Shown here one piece after another: positions 1 through 9,253 of a DNA stretch of 64,000 nucleotides. Numbering within the stretch: the stretch's first letter is position 1; each line of letters begins with the position of its first letter. The notes beneath the pieces were generated by a model. The model searched no databases. It saw only the letters and a list, made by a program, of their open reading frames with translations, and was not told the origin of the DNA. The DNA is taken from the NCBI GenBank assembly GCA_026129905.1, contig JAHCHE010000020.1:111541-175540 (forward strand), written 5' to 3'. The stretch comes from Bryobacteraceae bacterium (lineage in GTDB: Bacteria > Acidobacteriota > Terriglobia > Bryobacterales > Bryobacteraceae). The translations under genes and the position numbers were made by a program.

Positions 1-766
1 CCTGGATGAACATCATATACCGGGCCAGGATCAAACCTTCGACTGCTTGTATACCGCCCGTTTCAATGCCGATCATCAGGTTCTCCGTTTCGCGGTCGCG
101 GACCACCCTGAGCGTTGCAACCAAGCGGTTGATGTCGTACTGGCCGTAGGCAACGCCAGCGTGATGAGAGTCCCTCAACAAATAGTCGGCGCGGTCGGCG
201 TCCATCTGGCCGGTGATCAGTGGCCGCCAAAACAGGAGCTGAAGTGGAAGACTGCCGTCGTTCTGGAGGAAGGTGCAGATTTCATCAGCGGAAACCTTCA
301 GTTCGTTCGCGGGATGACCATCGATGACATCCCCCATGCAGTGCCGGATCAGAGCGGCCGAGTAGTCCTCATGCTTGTGCTTCTTGCCTCTCAGCGGGTT
401 AGTGGGCATGACATCCTCGCCGGCGTGTGAGAAGGGGCAATGCCCGACGTCGTGCAACAGCGCGGATAGCCGAACGATCACTCGAGCCTTCTCGAGGTCG
501 TCCTTCGAAAACCTCGGTTCGAGCTGTCCAGACGTCTCCAGTTGCGGCCGGAGTTGATCGAACATCATACTGGCCACCTGCATCACCCCAAGCGAATGCT
601 CGAAGCGGGAGTGACAAGCGCCGGGGTAAACCATCTCAGTCAAGGCGAGCTGCCGGACGTGCCGCAGACGTTGGAACACACGATGATCGATTACGTCCTG
701 TTCCCAGGGCGACAGCTTCACAAAGCCGTGGATGGGGACGCGGACAATCTTATCGGAACCAGCCAT
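1..766 (-). CDS. HD-domain phosphohydrolase (COG1078, dNTPase-like), 3' end cut by the window edge
   Basis: I translated the minus strand from the ATG at 766-764; the frame stays open to base 1, giving 255 residues with no stop. Residues 54-58 read RFEHS and residues 105-109 HDVGH, the metal-binding His and His-Asp pairs of HD-superfamily hydrolases. Around residue 190 the segment DADRADYLLRDS is the signature of the COG1078/dGTPase-like branch. Members hydrolyse nucleotides, usually dNTPs to nucleoside plus triphosphate, in the cytoplasm; the actual substrate here is unknown. The protein begins MAGSDKIVRVPIHGFVKLS, a typical N-terminus for the family. It is divergent from dprA across about 235 bases with no further gene. 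The C-terminal part is missing only because the window ends. Confidence 0.9.
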   Translation of the reverse strand, partial: MAGSDKIVRVPIHGFVKLSPWEQDVIDHRVFQRLRHVRQLALTEMVYPGACHSRFEHSLGVMQVASMMFDQLRPQLETSGQLEPRFSKDDLEKARVIVRLSALLHDVGHCPFSHAGEDVMPTNPLRGKKHKHEDYSAALIRHCMGDVIDGHPANELKVSADEICTFLQNDGSLPLQLLFWRPLITGQMDADRADYLLRDSHHAGVAYGQYDINRLVATLRVVRDRETENLMIGIETGGIQAVEGLILARYMMFIQ

Positions 767-1001
767 GGCGCTCGATGCTGTTAGGAAGCGTATCACGTCA
801 GCCCGCACGATTTTGTCCGCAAAATTCGTCTTTCCAGACGCTTCCGTGGCTGCTCTTCGCCAGGTAGCCATGCCGAAACTGGTTGCGCAGCCCTCCAGTC
901 GGGACACTCGCAGACGCGCTCGCCCGTTCCTTCCTTTGCGGACCCGCCTGAGAGTCTTCTCCCTCCTCGCCACCATCTCGGTTGAGAGCCCTTCCGTCAC
1001 C

Positions 1002-2174
1002 ATGCTCGCGGTAAAGGCCGATCACGACGAGGAATTGCACTGGCTGGCCTTGCGCCTCGCTCCGGGGCTCGGAGCGCGGAAAGCCAAGCAGTTGCTGGAC
1101 GAGTTCGGTACGCCGCAAGCCATCTTCCGCGCTTCGCGGTCGGAACTCGAAGCGGCCGGCATCAGCGGGAGCGTTGCGCAGAGCATCGCCAGCGGCTGCC
1201 CGTTCGAGGAGGCCGCGGCCCAGCACCAGAAGGTTCTAGATACCGGGACGCACATCCTCCCGATTCGCGATCCCCGATATCCCGCAAGCCTGCGGGAAAT
1301 CTTCGATCCGCCGGTGGTGTTGTATGCGCGCGGCCGGGTGGAACTGCTGCAATCGCCGATGCTCGCCGTCGTGGGGACGCGGCGGCCGACGCCGTACGGA
1401 ATGGCGGTCGCGGAGCGCCTGGCCTCGGACCTGGCGAGGGCGTCGCTGACCATCGTCAGCGGCATGGCGCGAGGCATCGACACGGCCGCGCACAAGGGCG
1501 TACTGGCCATCGGCGGCGACACCGTGGCGGTGTTCGGGTGCGGCGTCGACGTCATTTACCCGGCCGAGAACCGGCGACTGGCGGCCCAGATCGCCGAGAA
1601 GGGACTGCTGGTCACCGAATACCCACTGGGGGCCCCCGGCCACCCCCAGAACTTCCCGGTCCGCAACCGCATCATCGCCGGAATGAGCATTGGGGTCCTG
1701 GTCGTCGAGGGGGCGCAATACAGCGGGTCGGCCATCACGGCGAAGCTGGCCATGGAACAAGGCAGGGAGGTGTTCGCCGTGCCGGGTAATGTCACGTCGA
1801 AGATGAGCTGGGGGCCTAACTTGCTGATAAAGCAGGGGGCAAAGCTCGTGCAGGACTGGAACGACGTTGTGGTCGAACTGCCGCCGGAACACCGCCGGCG
1901 CTTGGCGGAGCGCGCTCAGGACCGCCTCGCCGAGGCCGGGTCTCCCGCGGCATCTTGCGGGCCCGATCAAGCATCTCTTCCTATGGGACCCGCCAGCCAG
2001 GTAGCCCGGGAGGTCCTGGGGCGTCTAAGGGTCGATTGTGCCACCCAGCTCGATGACCTCCTGGAAAAGCTGGCAGACTACTCCTCGTCCGAACTGATCG
2101 CCGCCCTGTTCGAGTTGGAAATGTCCGGTCTTGTCCGGCAGCTTCCGGGGAAGAACTTTGTTAAAGTGTGGTAA
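1002..2174 (+). CDS. dprA: DNA-processing protein DprA
   Basis: DprA binds single-stranded DNA entering during natural transformation and loads RecA. The Rossmann-like (SLOG) core is clear: VVGTRRPTPYG, IVSGMARGIDTAAH, FGCGVDVIYPAEN, PVRNRIIAGMS and SGSAITAKLAMEQGR follow in the normal order. A helix-hairpin-helix-like segment (RLAPGLGARKAKQLL) lies N-terminal and a winged-helix segment (LLEKLADYSSSELIAALFELE) ends the protein. I chose the ATG at 1002 (390 aa) because homology starts with the LHWLALRLAPGLG segment; the same frame stays open further upstream, but that part is basic, low-complexity and unlike DprA. topA follows 154 bases downstream, the widespread dprA-topA neighbourhood. Presence of dprA alone does not prove competence. 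Confidence 0.95.
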   Translation: MLAVKADHDEELHWLALRLAPGLGARKAKQLLDEFGTPQAIFRASRSELEAAGISGSVAQSIASGCPFEEAAAQHQKVLDTGTHILPIRDPRYPASLREIFDPPVVLYARGRVELLQSPMLAVVGTRRPTPYGMAVAERLASDLARASLTIVSGMARGIDTAAHKGVLAIGGDTVAVFGCGVDVIYPAENRRLAAQIAEKGLLVTEYPLGAPGHPQNFPVRNRIIAGMSIGVLVVEGAQYSGSAITAKLAMEQGREVFAVPGNVTSKMSWGPNLLIKQGAKLVQDWNDVVVELPPEHRRRLAERAQDRLAEAGSPAASCGPDQASLPMGPASQVAREVLGRLRVDCATQLDDLLEKLADYSSSELIAALFELEMSGLVRQLPGKNFVKVW

Positions 2175-2328
2175 GGCGCCCTAGAGACAGAGGGGTTCCG
2201 CCGGCGCTGACTTGCTAAAGTCTTAATATTCCTAGCCGCCGCGGTAGGTTTGCGCGCGGCGGGCCGGCGCCCCGGGGAGGAGATCGTCTCCGCATCATCA
2301 TCTGAGGAGGAGGGCGAACCGGATTCAT

Positions 2329-4752
2329 ATGGCTAAATCCCTCGTCATCGTCGAGTCGCCGGCGAAGGCGAAAACAATCGGAAAGTACCTCGGCCGCGAT
2401 TTTACGGTCAAAGCTTCGCTCGGCCACATCATGGACCTTCCCAAGAAGGACCTGGCGGTGGACGTCAACCGTAACTTCACGCCCCGGTACGAGGTAATCG
2501 AAGGCAAGAAGAAGCTCATCCAGGAGTTGAAGCGGGCCGCCGACGGATCGGAAGCCATCTACCTGGCCGCCGACCCGGACCGCGAGGGCGAGGCCATCTG
2601 CTATCACCTCGCCGAAGTGCTCCAGTCCAACGGCAAAAAGGCCTCTCCCAGGATCTATCGGGTGATGTTCAACGAGATCACCGCGAAGGCGGTCCGAGAA
2701 GCCTTTAAGCGCCCCGGTTTCGTGAACGAGAGGCTAGTGGACGCGCAGCAGGCGCGGCGGGTGCTGGACCGCCTGGTGGGCTACAAGATCTCGCCGCTGC
2801 TGTGGGACAAGGTCCGGCGTGGCCTGTCGGCGGGGCGCGTGCAGACGGTGGCGCTGCGGCTCATCGTCGAGCGCGAACGCGAGATCCAGGCGTTTCAGAA
2901 ACGCGAATACTGGACGATCGACGCCAGTCTCAAGGCGAAGAAGCCGCCGCCGCTCACCGCCCGGCTGGCCAGACGCGACGACAAATCGGTAGAGATCCCG
3001 GACGAGGCCGCCGCCACCCGGATCGTCAACGCGCTGGATGGGGCCGAGTACGTGGTGCGGTCGGTCGCCACAAAAGAGAAGAAACGGAACCCCGTCCCGC
3101 CGTTCATCACCTCGACGCTCCAGCAGGAGGCGGCGCGGAAGCTCCGCTTCAGCGTGAAGCGGACGATGGGGCTGGCGCAAAGGCTGTACGAGGGCGTCGA
3201 TCTCGGCAAGGAAGGCTCCGTCGGCCTCATTACTTATATGCGAACGGATTCGACCCGCGTTTCCAACGACGCGCTGGCCGATGTCCGGGAACTGATAGGA
3301 CAGCGCTACGGCGCGAACTACCTGCCCGAAGGGCCGGTCTTCTACCGGAGCAAGAAGGATGCCCAGGACGCCCACGAGGCGATTCGCCCAACCTCGGCCG
3401 CCCTGACGCCCGATGAAGTCGCTTCCTACCTGGCCGAGGACGAGCTGAAGCTCTACCGCCTGATCTGGCAGCGGTTCGTGGCGTCGCAGATGATGCCCGC
3501 GCTGTTCGACCAAACGACGATCGAGGTCGCCGCCCGGGGCAACGACGCGTCGAACTACCTGTTCCGCGCCACCGGTTCCGTCCCCAAGTTCGACGGTTTC
3601 CTCGCGGTCTACGAAGAGGGCAAGGACCAGAAGGATGAGGAAGACGAGGAACTGGCGCACAAGCTGCCGGCGGTGACGCAGGGAGAAACGCTCGGCTTCC
3701 GCGCGCTGCTGCCGGAGCAGCACTTCACGGAGCCGCCGCCGCGGTTCACCGAAGCGACGCTGGTGAAGGAACTCGAGTCCGACGGCGTCGGCCGGCCTTC
3801 CACCTACGCCGCCATCCTCTCGACCATACAGGAGCGCGAGTACGTCACTAAGCAAGGAGGGCGCTTTCATCCCACCGAACTGGGCATGGTGGTGACGGAC
3901 CTGCTGCTGGGCTCGTTCAACGACATCTTCGACGTCCGCTACACGGCCCGGATGGAAGAGGAACTCGACGAAATCGAGGAAGGTAAGCTCGATTGGCGCG
4001 AGGCCATGGCCGAGTTCTACGACAAGTTTCAGGCCGACCTCGAACGCGCCTCCACCGAGATGGCCAACATCAAGCGGATGGAGGAGCCCACCGACCAGCT
4101 TTGCGAAAAGTGCGGGCGGCCGATGGTGATCAAGTGGGGCCGCCACGGCCGCTTCATGGCCTGTTCCGGCTATCCCGAATGCACCAATACCCGCGAGGTG
4201 GCGCTCGAAGGGGCGGAGGAGACCGCCGCGAGCGAAGAGGGCGAGGAGTACTGCGTCAACTGCGGCCGCCCCATGGTGCTGAAGAAGGGCCGCTTCGGCC
4301 AGTTTTACGCCTGCTCCGGCTATCCGGACTGCAAGACCACCAAGGCCCTCGACGGCCAGCAGAAGAAGGCGGACGTCCCGCTGGAAGAGCCCTGCCCGCA
4401 GTGCGGCAACACGCTGGTCCGCAAGTCCGGCCGGTTCGGCGAATTCATCGCGTGCAGCAACTATCCGGCCTGCAAGTACGTCAAGCAAAAGACGATCGGC
4501 GTGGCCTGCCCGAAATGCTCCGAAGGGGAACTGGTGGAGCGCCGTTCCAAGCGCGGCAAGACCTTCTACGGCTGCAACCGTTATCCCGGCTGTGACTTCG
4601 TCGCGTGGAACAAGCCGGTGGCCGAGGCGTGTCCCGAGTGCGGCAGCAGCTACCTGCTCGAAAAATGGCAGAAGGCCGGCGGCGTCTTGCAGTGCCCCAA
4701 CGAAGGGTGCAAATACAAGAGGAAACTGGAGCCGGAGAAAGCCACGGCATAA
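2329..4752 (+). CDS. topA: DNA topoisomerase I (type IA)
   Basis: The enzyme relaxes negative supercoils by a transient 5'-phosphotyrosine link. The TOPRIM domain opens the protein (SLVIVESPAKAKTIGKYLG) and carries DPDREGEAI; the active-site tyrosine is Tyr303 in GLITYMRTDST, followed by AHEAIRPT and the GVGRPSTYA motif. From about residue 592 to the end there are five Cys4-type zinc ribbons in tandem (CEKCG, CVNCG, CPQCG, CPKCS and CPECG modules), for a total of 807 aa. The start is fixed by a strong Shine-Dalgarno GAGGAGGAGGG at 2304-2314. The stop is 15 bases before the next gene, so co-transcription with the acyltransferase gene is possible. A housekeeping gene; identification is secure. 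Confidence 0.98.
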   Translation: MAKSLVIVESPAKAKTIGKYLGRDFTVKASLGHIMDLPKKDLAVDVNRNFTPRYEVIEGKKKLIQELKRAADGSEAIYLAADPDREGEAICYHLAEVLQSNGKKASPRIYRVMFNEITAKAVREAFKRPGFVNERLVDAQQARRVLDRLVGYKISPLLWDKVRRGLSAGRVQTVALRLIVEREREIQAFQKREYWTIDASLKAKKPPPLTARLARRDDKSVEIPDEAAATRIVNALDGAEYVVRSVATKEKKRNPVPPFITSTLQQEAARKLRFSVKRTMGLAQRLYEGVDLGKEGSVGLITYMRTDSTRVSNDALADVRELIGQRYGANYLPEGPVFYRSKKDAQDAHEAIRPTSAALTPDEVASYLAEDELKLYRLIWQRFVASQMMPALFDQTTIEVAARGNDASNYLFRATGSVPKFDGFLAVYEEGKDQKDEEDEELAHKLPAVTQGETLGFRALLPEQHFTEPPPRFTEATLVKELESDGVGRPSTYAAILSTIQEREYVTKQGGRFHPTELGMVVTDLLLGSFNDIFDVRYTARMEEELDEIEEGKLDWREAMAEFYDKFQADLERASTEMANIKRMEEPTDQLCEKCGRPMVIKWGRHGRFMACSGYPECTNTREVALEGAEETAASEEGEEYCVNCGRPMVLKKGRFGQFYACSGYPDCKTTKALDGQQKKADVPLEEPCPQCGNTLVRKSGRFGEFIACSNYPACKYVKQKTIGVACPKCSEGELVERRSKRGKTFYGCNRYPGCDFVAWNKPVAEACPECGSSYLLEKWQKAGGVLQCPNEGCKYKRKLEPEKATA

Positions 4753-4767
4753 TCCGCGCGTGGGCGC

Positions 4768-6900
4768 ATGCTCCACTTATTGGTCCGGCTGCTGCTGAAG
4801 TTACTCTACCGGGTAACGGTTGAAGGCCGGCCGCCGGAGAGCGCCCCCGAGCGGCTCCTCATCGTCGCCAATCACGTTTCGCTGCTGGATCCCGTTCTGC
4901 TCGAGGCGCACTTGCCGTACCGGCCGATCTGGGTGGTCCACACCGACGTGGTCCGCTACTGGTACTTCCGCCTGGTGAGCCGCCTGATCTCCTACGTGGT
5001 GGTGGACCCGACAAAGCCGCACGCCGTGAAGGCGCTGGTGCGTGAGATCGAATCGGGCCGGCCAGTGGGAATCTTCCCCGAAGGGCGCATCACCGTGACG
5101 GGCGGCCTGATGAAGGTCTACGACAGCCCGGCGTTTCTGGCCGCGAGAACGGGGGCCGCGATACTTCCCGTCCACATCTCCGGCGCCGAGTACACGCCCT
5201 TCAGCCGGATGAAGCCGCCGTTCCCCAGGAACTGGTTTCCGCGCATCCGCCTGACGGTGTTCCCGATCGAGAAGATCGAAATGCCGGAGGCGGCGGGGGG
5301 CCGCGAGCGGCGCCGAATCGCCACGCGCCGGCTGCGCGACCTGATGGTGGACATCGGGTTCCGCTCGCGCAGCCGCGGGACGCTGTACGAGGCCTTCCTT
5401 GACGCCGTCCGGCTGTACGGGCGGCGCACGAAAATCCTCGACGACATCAACCGGCGGGGCCATACTTACGGGGGGCTGCTGAAGGCGGCCCTAGCCCTGG
5501 GACGTTTGACCAGCCGCATCGCCGCCGAGAGCGAGACGGTCGGCGTGCTGATGCCGAATGCCTTCCCCACCGTGGCGTTGCTGCTGGGGATGTTCGCCGC
5601 CCGGCGCATTCCGGCCATGATGAATTACACGGCGGGCGTCGAAGGTATGCAGTCGGCCTGCGCGACGGCAGGGATCGAGACGGTGGTGACATCGCGGGTG
5701 TTTCTGGAGCGGGCGCGCCTGGTCGAGAAAGCGGCGCAGCTACGGAACGTGAGGCTCATCTACCTGGAAGATTTGCGGCCGCAGTTCGGCGTCCGTGACA
5801 AGCTCTGGCTGCTCAGTTACGCGCTGCGATTTCCGAGAGCGGCGGCGCGGCCTGCCCGGCCGGAGGAACCAGCGATCGTGCTATTCACGTCGGGCTCCGA
5901 GGGCAAGCCGAAGGGCGTGGTTCTCAGCCACGACTCGATCCTCGCCAACGTCGCCCAGGTGAAGGCGGTGATCGACTTCACCAGCCGCGACAAACTACTG
6001 TCCGCCCTGCCGCTGTTTCATTCCTTTGGCCTGACGGCGGGCGTGTTCGTGCCGCTGCTTTCAGGGGCGGGCATTCTGCTCTACCCGTCGCCGCTCCACT
6101 TCCGTATCATTCCCGAGATGGCCTACGGTTACGATTGCACCGCGCTTCTGGGAACGCCGGTCTTTCTGGCGCACTACGGCCGGGCGGCGAACCCCTACGA
6201 CTTCTACCAGGTGCGGCTGGTGATCGCGGGCGCGGAGAAGCTGAGCGACGAGGTTCGCGGGCTGTGGCAGGAGAAGTTCGGCATCCGGATTCTGGAGGGC
6301 TACGGCGTCACCGAGTGCTCTCCCGTGCTGGCGGTGAATACGCCCTTCGAGCACAAGGCTGGCACGGTGGGCAGGCTTCTGCCCGGCATCGAGGGCCGCG
6401 TGGAGGCGGTCGAGGGGATCGAGCAGGGCGGCGAACTCCGGGTGCGCGGACCGAACGTGATGCTCGGCTATTTGAAGTCCGACAAGCCGGGCGCGATCGA
6501 GCGCCCTGTCCAGGGCTGGTACGCCACCGGCGACGTCGTCGAGATCGACCGCGAGGGCTTCGTGCGGATCACGGGACGGCTGAAGCGGTTCGCCAAGGTG
6601 GCGGGCGAGATGGTGTCGCTCGAACTCGCCGAGCGAATCGCGGCGGCCGCTTCCCGCCAGGCTTCGGCGGCTACGACCCAATCGAAGACGGATCGGGGCG
6701 AGCTGATTGTACTGTTCACGGAAAACCCCGCGCTGCGCCGCGACGATCTGATCGCCGCCGCCAGGAAGCTTGGGCTGCCCGAACTGGCCGTCGCGCGGAG
6801 GATCGAGGTCGTGGACAAGCTGCCGGTGCTCGCCTCGGGGAAGTTCGACTACGTGAAGCTGAAATCGATGGCCGAGGCGCTGTCGCGCGAGTCCCGATGA
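4768..6900 (+). CDS. aas: Bifunctional acyltransferase / acyl-ACP synthetase (Aas type)
   Basis: A 710-aa fusion of two enzymes. The N-terminal PlsC domain has the HX4D catalytic motif (His36, Asp41 in NHVSLLD) and FPEGRIT near residue 98. The C-terminal half is an AMP-forming acyl ligase: LFTSGSEGKPKG (from about residue 372), YGVTECSP, GWYATGDVVEID and the hinge/lysine region GRLKRFAKVAGE. In E. coli Aas (similar length) this architecture re-acylates lysophosphatidylethanolamine with a fatty acid activated on an acyl-carrier site, so it repairs membrane phospholipid at the inner membrane. Its TGA overlaps the ATG of the downstream MFS gene (ATGA), meaning translational coupling. I saw no clear Shine-Dalgarno. 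An alternative is a lipid A or other lysolipid acyltransferase; the fusion favours Aas. Confidence 0.85.
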   Translation: MLHLLVRLLLKLLYRVTVEGRPPESAPERLLIVANHVSLLDPVLLEAHLPYRPIWVVHTDVVRYWYFRLVSRLISYVVVDPTKPHAVKALVREIESGRPVGIFPEGRITVTGGLMKVYDSPAFLAARTGAAILPVHISGAEYTPFSRMKPPFPRNWFPRIRLTVFPIEKIEMPEAAGGRERRRIATRRLRDLMVDIGFRSRSRGTLYEAFLDAVRLYGRRTKILDDINRRGHTYGGLLKAALALGRLTSRIAAESETVGVLMPNAFPTVALLLGMFAARRIPAMMNYTAGVEGMQSACATAGIETVVTSRVFLERARLVEKAAQLRNVRLIYLEDLRPQFGVRDKLWLLSYALRFPRAAARPARPEEPAIVLFTSGSEGKPKGVVLSHDSILANVAQVKAVIDFTSRDKLLSALPLFHSFGLTAGVFVPLLSGAGILLYPSPLHFRIIPEMAYGYDCTALLGTPVFLAHYGRAANPYDFYQVRLVIAGAEKLSDEVRGLWQEKFGIRILEGYGVTECSPVLAVNTPFEHKAGTVGRLLPGIEGRVEAVEGIEQGGELRVRGPNVMLGYLKSDKPGAIERPVQGWYATGDVVEIDREGFVRITGRLKRFAKVAGEMVSLELAERIAAAASRQASAATTQSKTDRGELIVLFTENPALRRDDLIAAARKLGLPELAVARRIEVVDKLPVLASGKFDYVKLKSMAEALSRESR

Positions 6901-8231
6901 CGGGCGGAGTCAAGGTGAACGCGTACTCCCGGCGCGAGCAGCGCGGCTGGTACTTCTACGATTGGGCCAACTCGGCCTTCATGACCACCGTGGTCACGCT
7001 GTTCTTCGGCCCGTACCTGACCTCGCTCGCCAAAGCGGCGGCCGGGGAGGATGGCTACGTCGCCTTCGCCGGCCTTCGCATCACCCCGCAGGCGGTGTGG
7101 CCGTACCTGGTGTCGGCGTCGGTTCTGACGCAGGTGCTTGCGTTGCCGCTGGTGGGCGCGATCGCCGATTACGCGCGGCGCAAGAAGGAGATGCTGGGCC
7201 TGCTCGCCTTCGCCGGCGCGGGAGCGACCCTGTGCATGTATCTGCTGGAAGGCGACGCGTACCTGTTCGGCGCGGCGCTATTCCTGGTGGCCAACTTCGC
7301 CTTTGGAGCTTCCGTCGTCATCTACAACTCCTTTCTGCCGGAGATCGCTGGTCCGGATGAGCGGGATGCGGTGTCGTCGAACGGCTGGGGCCTGGGGTAC
7401 GCCGGCGGCGCGCTGCTCCTGGTGTTGAACCTGGTCCTGTACGCCAGGGCGGACGACTTCGGCATTACCGAAGGGCAGGCGGTGCGGCTGAGCCTGGCTT
7501 CGGCGGGCGCCTGGTGGGGCGTCTTCACGCTGATTCCGCTGGCGACGCTGCGCAATCGCGGCGGCAAACGGTTGCCGGCCGGGGATAACTACGTTACGGC
7601 CGGCGTGCGGCAGCTTGTTCACACGTTACGTCGCGCGCGCGCCTTTCCGCAGACGCTGCTGTTTCTGGTCGCCTACCTGGTTTACAACGACGGCATCCAG
7701 ACCGTCATCAACCTTGCGGCGCAATTCGGGCAGGAGGAAGTGGGACTGCCGTTATCGGCGCTGACGACGGCGATCCTGATTTCCCAAATCGTGGCCTTTT
7801 TCGGCGCGATTGCGTTTAAATATGTGGCATTCGCTATCGGAAACAAGCGGGCGGTGATGGTCAGCCTGGTGATCTGGTCCGGCACGCTGTTCTACGTTTA
7901 CGCGGGCGTACATAGCGCCGGCGAGTTCTACCTGCTGGCCGCGATCATCGGCACGGTGCTGGGCGGGAGTCAGGCGCTGAGCCGGTCCATCTTCTCGTTC
8001 CTGATCCCGAAAGGTCAGGAAGCGGAGTATTTCAGCCTCTACGAGATCAGCGACAAGGGAACAAGCTGGCTTGGCCCGCTCTTTTTCGGCCTGGCGCTGG
8101 ACTTCACCGGGCGTTACCGGACGGCGGTTCTGTCGCTGATTGTCTTCTTCCTGGTGGGCATGGCGCTACTGGCGTTCGTTGACGTCCGCAGAGCCGCCGC
8201 CGAAGCCGGCAATGCGCCGCCGGCGGCCTAG
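6897..8231 (+). CDS. MFS transporter, UMF1 (Atg22-like) family
   Basis: A polytopic membrane protein of 444 aa with about 12 hydrophobic segments. The opening YFYDWANSAF motif is diagnostic of the UMF1/Atg22-like branch of the major facilitator superfamily, and DYARRKKEM occupies the loop 2-3 position of MFS proteins. Many bacterial members are annotated as permeases of unknown substrate; yeast Atg22 exports amino acids from the vacuole. The ATG at 6897 overlaps the stop of the Aas-type gene by four bases, so the two products are made together. In proteobacteria Aas is coupled to the MFS lysophospholipid flippase LplT; this protein is not an LplT by its N-terminal signature but occupies the same position, so lysolipid transport is a reasonable but unproven idea. 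Confidence 0.85.
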   Translation: MTGGVKVNAYSRREQRGWYFYDWANSAFMTTVVTLFFGPYLTSLAKAAAGEDGYVAFAGLRITPQAVWPYLVSASVLTQVLALPLVGAIADYARRKKEMLGLLAFAGAGATLCMYLLEGDAYLFGAALFLVANFAFGASVVIYNSFLPEIAGPDERDAVSSNGWGLGYAGGALLLVLNLVLYARADDFGITEGQAVRLSLASAGAWWGVFTLIPLATLRNRGGKRLPAGDNYVTAGVRQLVHTLRRARAFPQTLLFLVAYLVYNDGIQTVINLAAQFGQEEVGLPLSALTTAILISQIVAFFGAIAFKYVAFAIGNKRAVMVSLVIWSGTLFYVYAGVHSAGEFYLLAAIIGTVLGGSQALSRSIFSFLIPKGQEAEYFSLYEISDKGTSWLGPLFFGLALDFTGRYRTAVLSLIVFFLVGMALLAFVDVRRAAAEAGNAPPAA

Positions 8232-8236
8232 TTTAA

Positions 8237-8894
8237 CTAACTCGGCGGCGCTGGCATTCTGGCAGCGTGCCGCGTCCGCCGCGCGACCGCCTCACGGATG
8301 CGCCGGGCTTCGCCGTCCGAAAAGAATAGCCGCCCCTTCGAAATGTCGTCCAAGACCTTGTGACCCCATCCGGCTTGCATCAGGCCGGCCCGCGGGTGCG
8401 ATTGCTCGCCTGGAAGTAGGTGCCCGAGTTCATGCGCGATCGCGTGGCCGAGCACCTGCTCCAGATTCGCCGACGAGTTCGTTTGGTTCGCCACGCATTG
8501 CCGCACCCGCAGGAGGGAAACCGTGGCGTAGACGCCCTGATCGCCGCCGTTCAACGCATATCCGAGGGCGGATGGATCGATGTAATCCAGTGGCGCCGGC
8601 GCTATCCGCGCGATGATCGTGCCGTCAGGCCGGGGGTGGGCAGGGCTGGGGCCGCCCCGGCTTGACATCGTCGGCTCGACAATCGATCCACGCAAGAGCG
8701 ACCCCCGCCGCGGCGAAGACGCGTTCTGTTTACGCTTTGGCGGCTGCCAGGGTTCCGGGGGGAACTCCGGCCAGGTCGTGAATCAGCGCGGGCTGAACGG
8801 AATTGCCGTGCAGGTTTTCTTGCGCGGCGGCGGTTTGCGCCGCCAAGCCGATGATAACTACCGTCTTCCAGACCGCCTTGCCGCCAATTCCCAT
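8237..8894 (-). pseudogene. Broken secreted metzincin-like protease gene (in-frame stop plus frameshift)
   Basis: Read from the ATG at 8894-8892, the minus strand encodes a signal peptide (KAVWKTVVIIGLAAQTAAAQ) and a segment ending LAGVPPGTLAAAKA, then an in-frame TAA (8732-8730). The same frame continues with TERVFAAAGVALAWIDC, as expected for this acidobacterial family, and meets a TGA in a C-rich stretch near 8630. The second part resumes in another frame (PDGTIIARIAP) and carries AHELGHLLPGEQSH, a metzincin-type zinc motif (HExxHxxxxxH), followed by GLMQAGW as a Met-turn-like element. One extra base in the C/G homopolymer near 8632-8640 explains the shift. Both lesions sit in a gene otherwise intact at both ends. 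A sequencing error could explain the homopolymer change but less easily the TAA. A shorter product starting at 8695 (152 aa, no signal peptide) remains possible. Confidence 0.7.
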
Positions 8895-9019
8895 TTGCGC
8901 CTTCCGCTCCGGCCGGAAAGGCGGGGATCACGCGGCAAAACTACAAAATGAAATTAAGATTCCTTCATCCGGTGATATGCTGAGGCGGACGGAACGCGTC
9001 GCCCGCGAGGAGCGCATTA

Positions 9020-9217
9020 ATGCGCCGAATTCTCGTGGATTGTGCCCGCTCGCGCAAGTGCCGGAAACGAGGCGGCGGCGCGCCTCAACTCACTTTCGAC
9101 GAGAACCTCGCCCCGGATGAGCGGGTGGAAACGGACCTTGTGGCGCTGGATGACGCGCTCGAAGCCCTGTCTGGCGACGGCTTTCACCAGCAAATTCCAC
9201 CTGGATTGTTCGGCTGA
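9020..9217 (+). pseudogene. ECF sigma factor fragment
   Basis: About 45 codons match the linker part of acidobacterial ECF-type sigma-70 factors: MRRILVDCARSRKCRKRGGG, then LTFDENLAPDE and DLVALDDALEALSG. In intact members a region 2 precedes MRRILVD, and VELRFFGGLSVEE plus the region 4 helix-turn-helix follow. Neither flank is present: the preceding bases are unrelated, and after ALEALSGDG the frame runs into GFHQQIPPGLFG and stops. The piece therefore lacks both -10 and -35 recognition regions and cannot act as a sigma factor. It lies next to the broken metalloprotease gene, which marks 8.2-9.25 kb as a decaying stretch. Recognition rests on remembered family consensus. Confidence 0.65.
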
Positions 9218-9253
9218 TAGTTGCTTTTTTTCGGCCGCGGTGAGGCGATAGTA

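Noticed and set aside
732..1001. N-terminal extension of DprA by 90 codons
   Set aside because: The extension is basic, low-complexity, overlaps the divergent HD gene start and has no counterpart in DprA proteins.
2734..4776. A 680-codon open frame antisense to topA
   Set aside because: It mirrors the codon pattern of a secure topA gene; composition is an Arg/Leu/Ala-rich artefact of high G+C and no family features appear.
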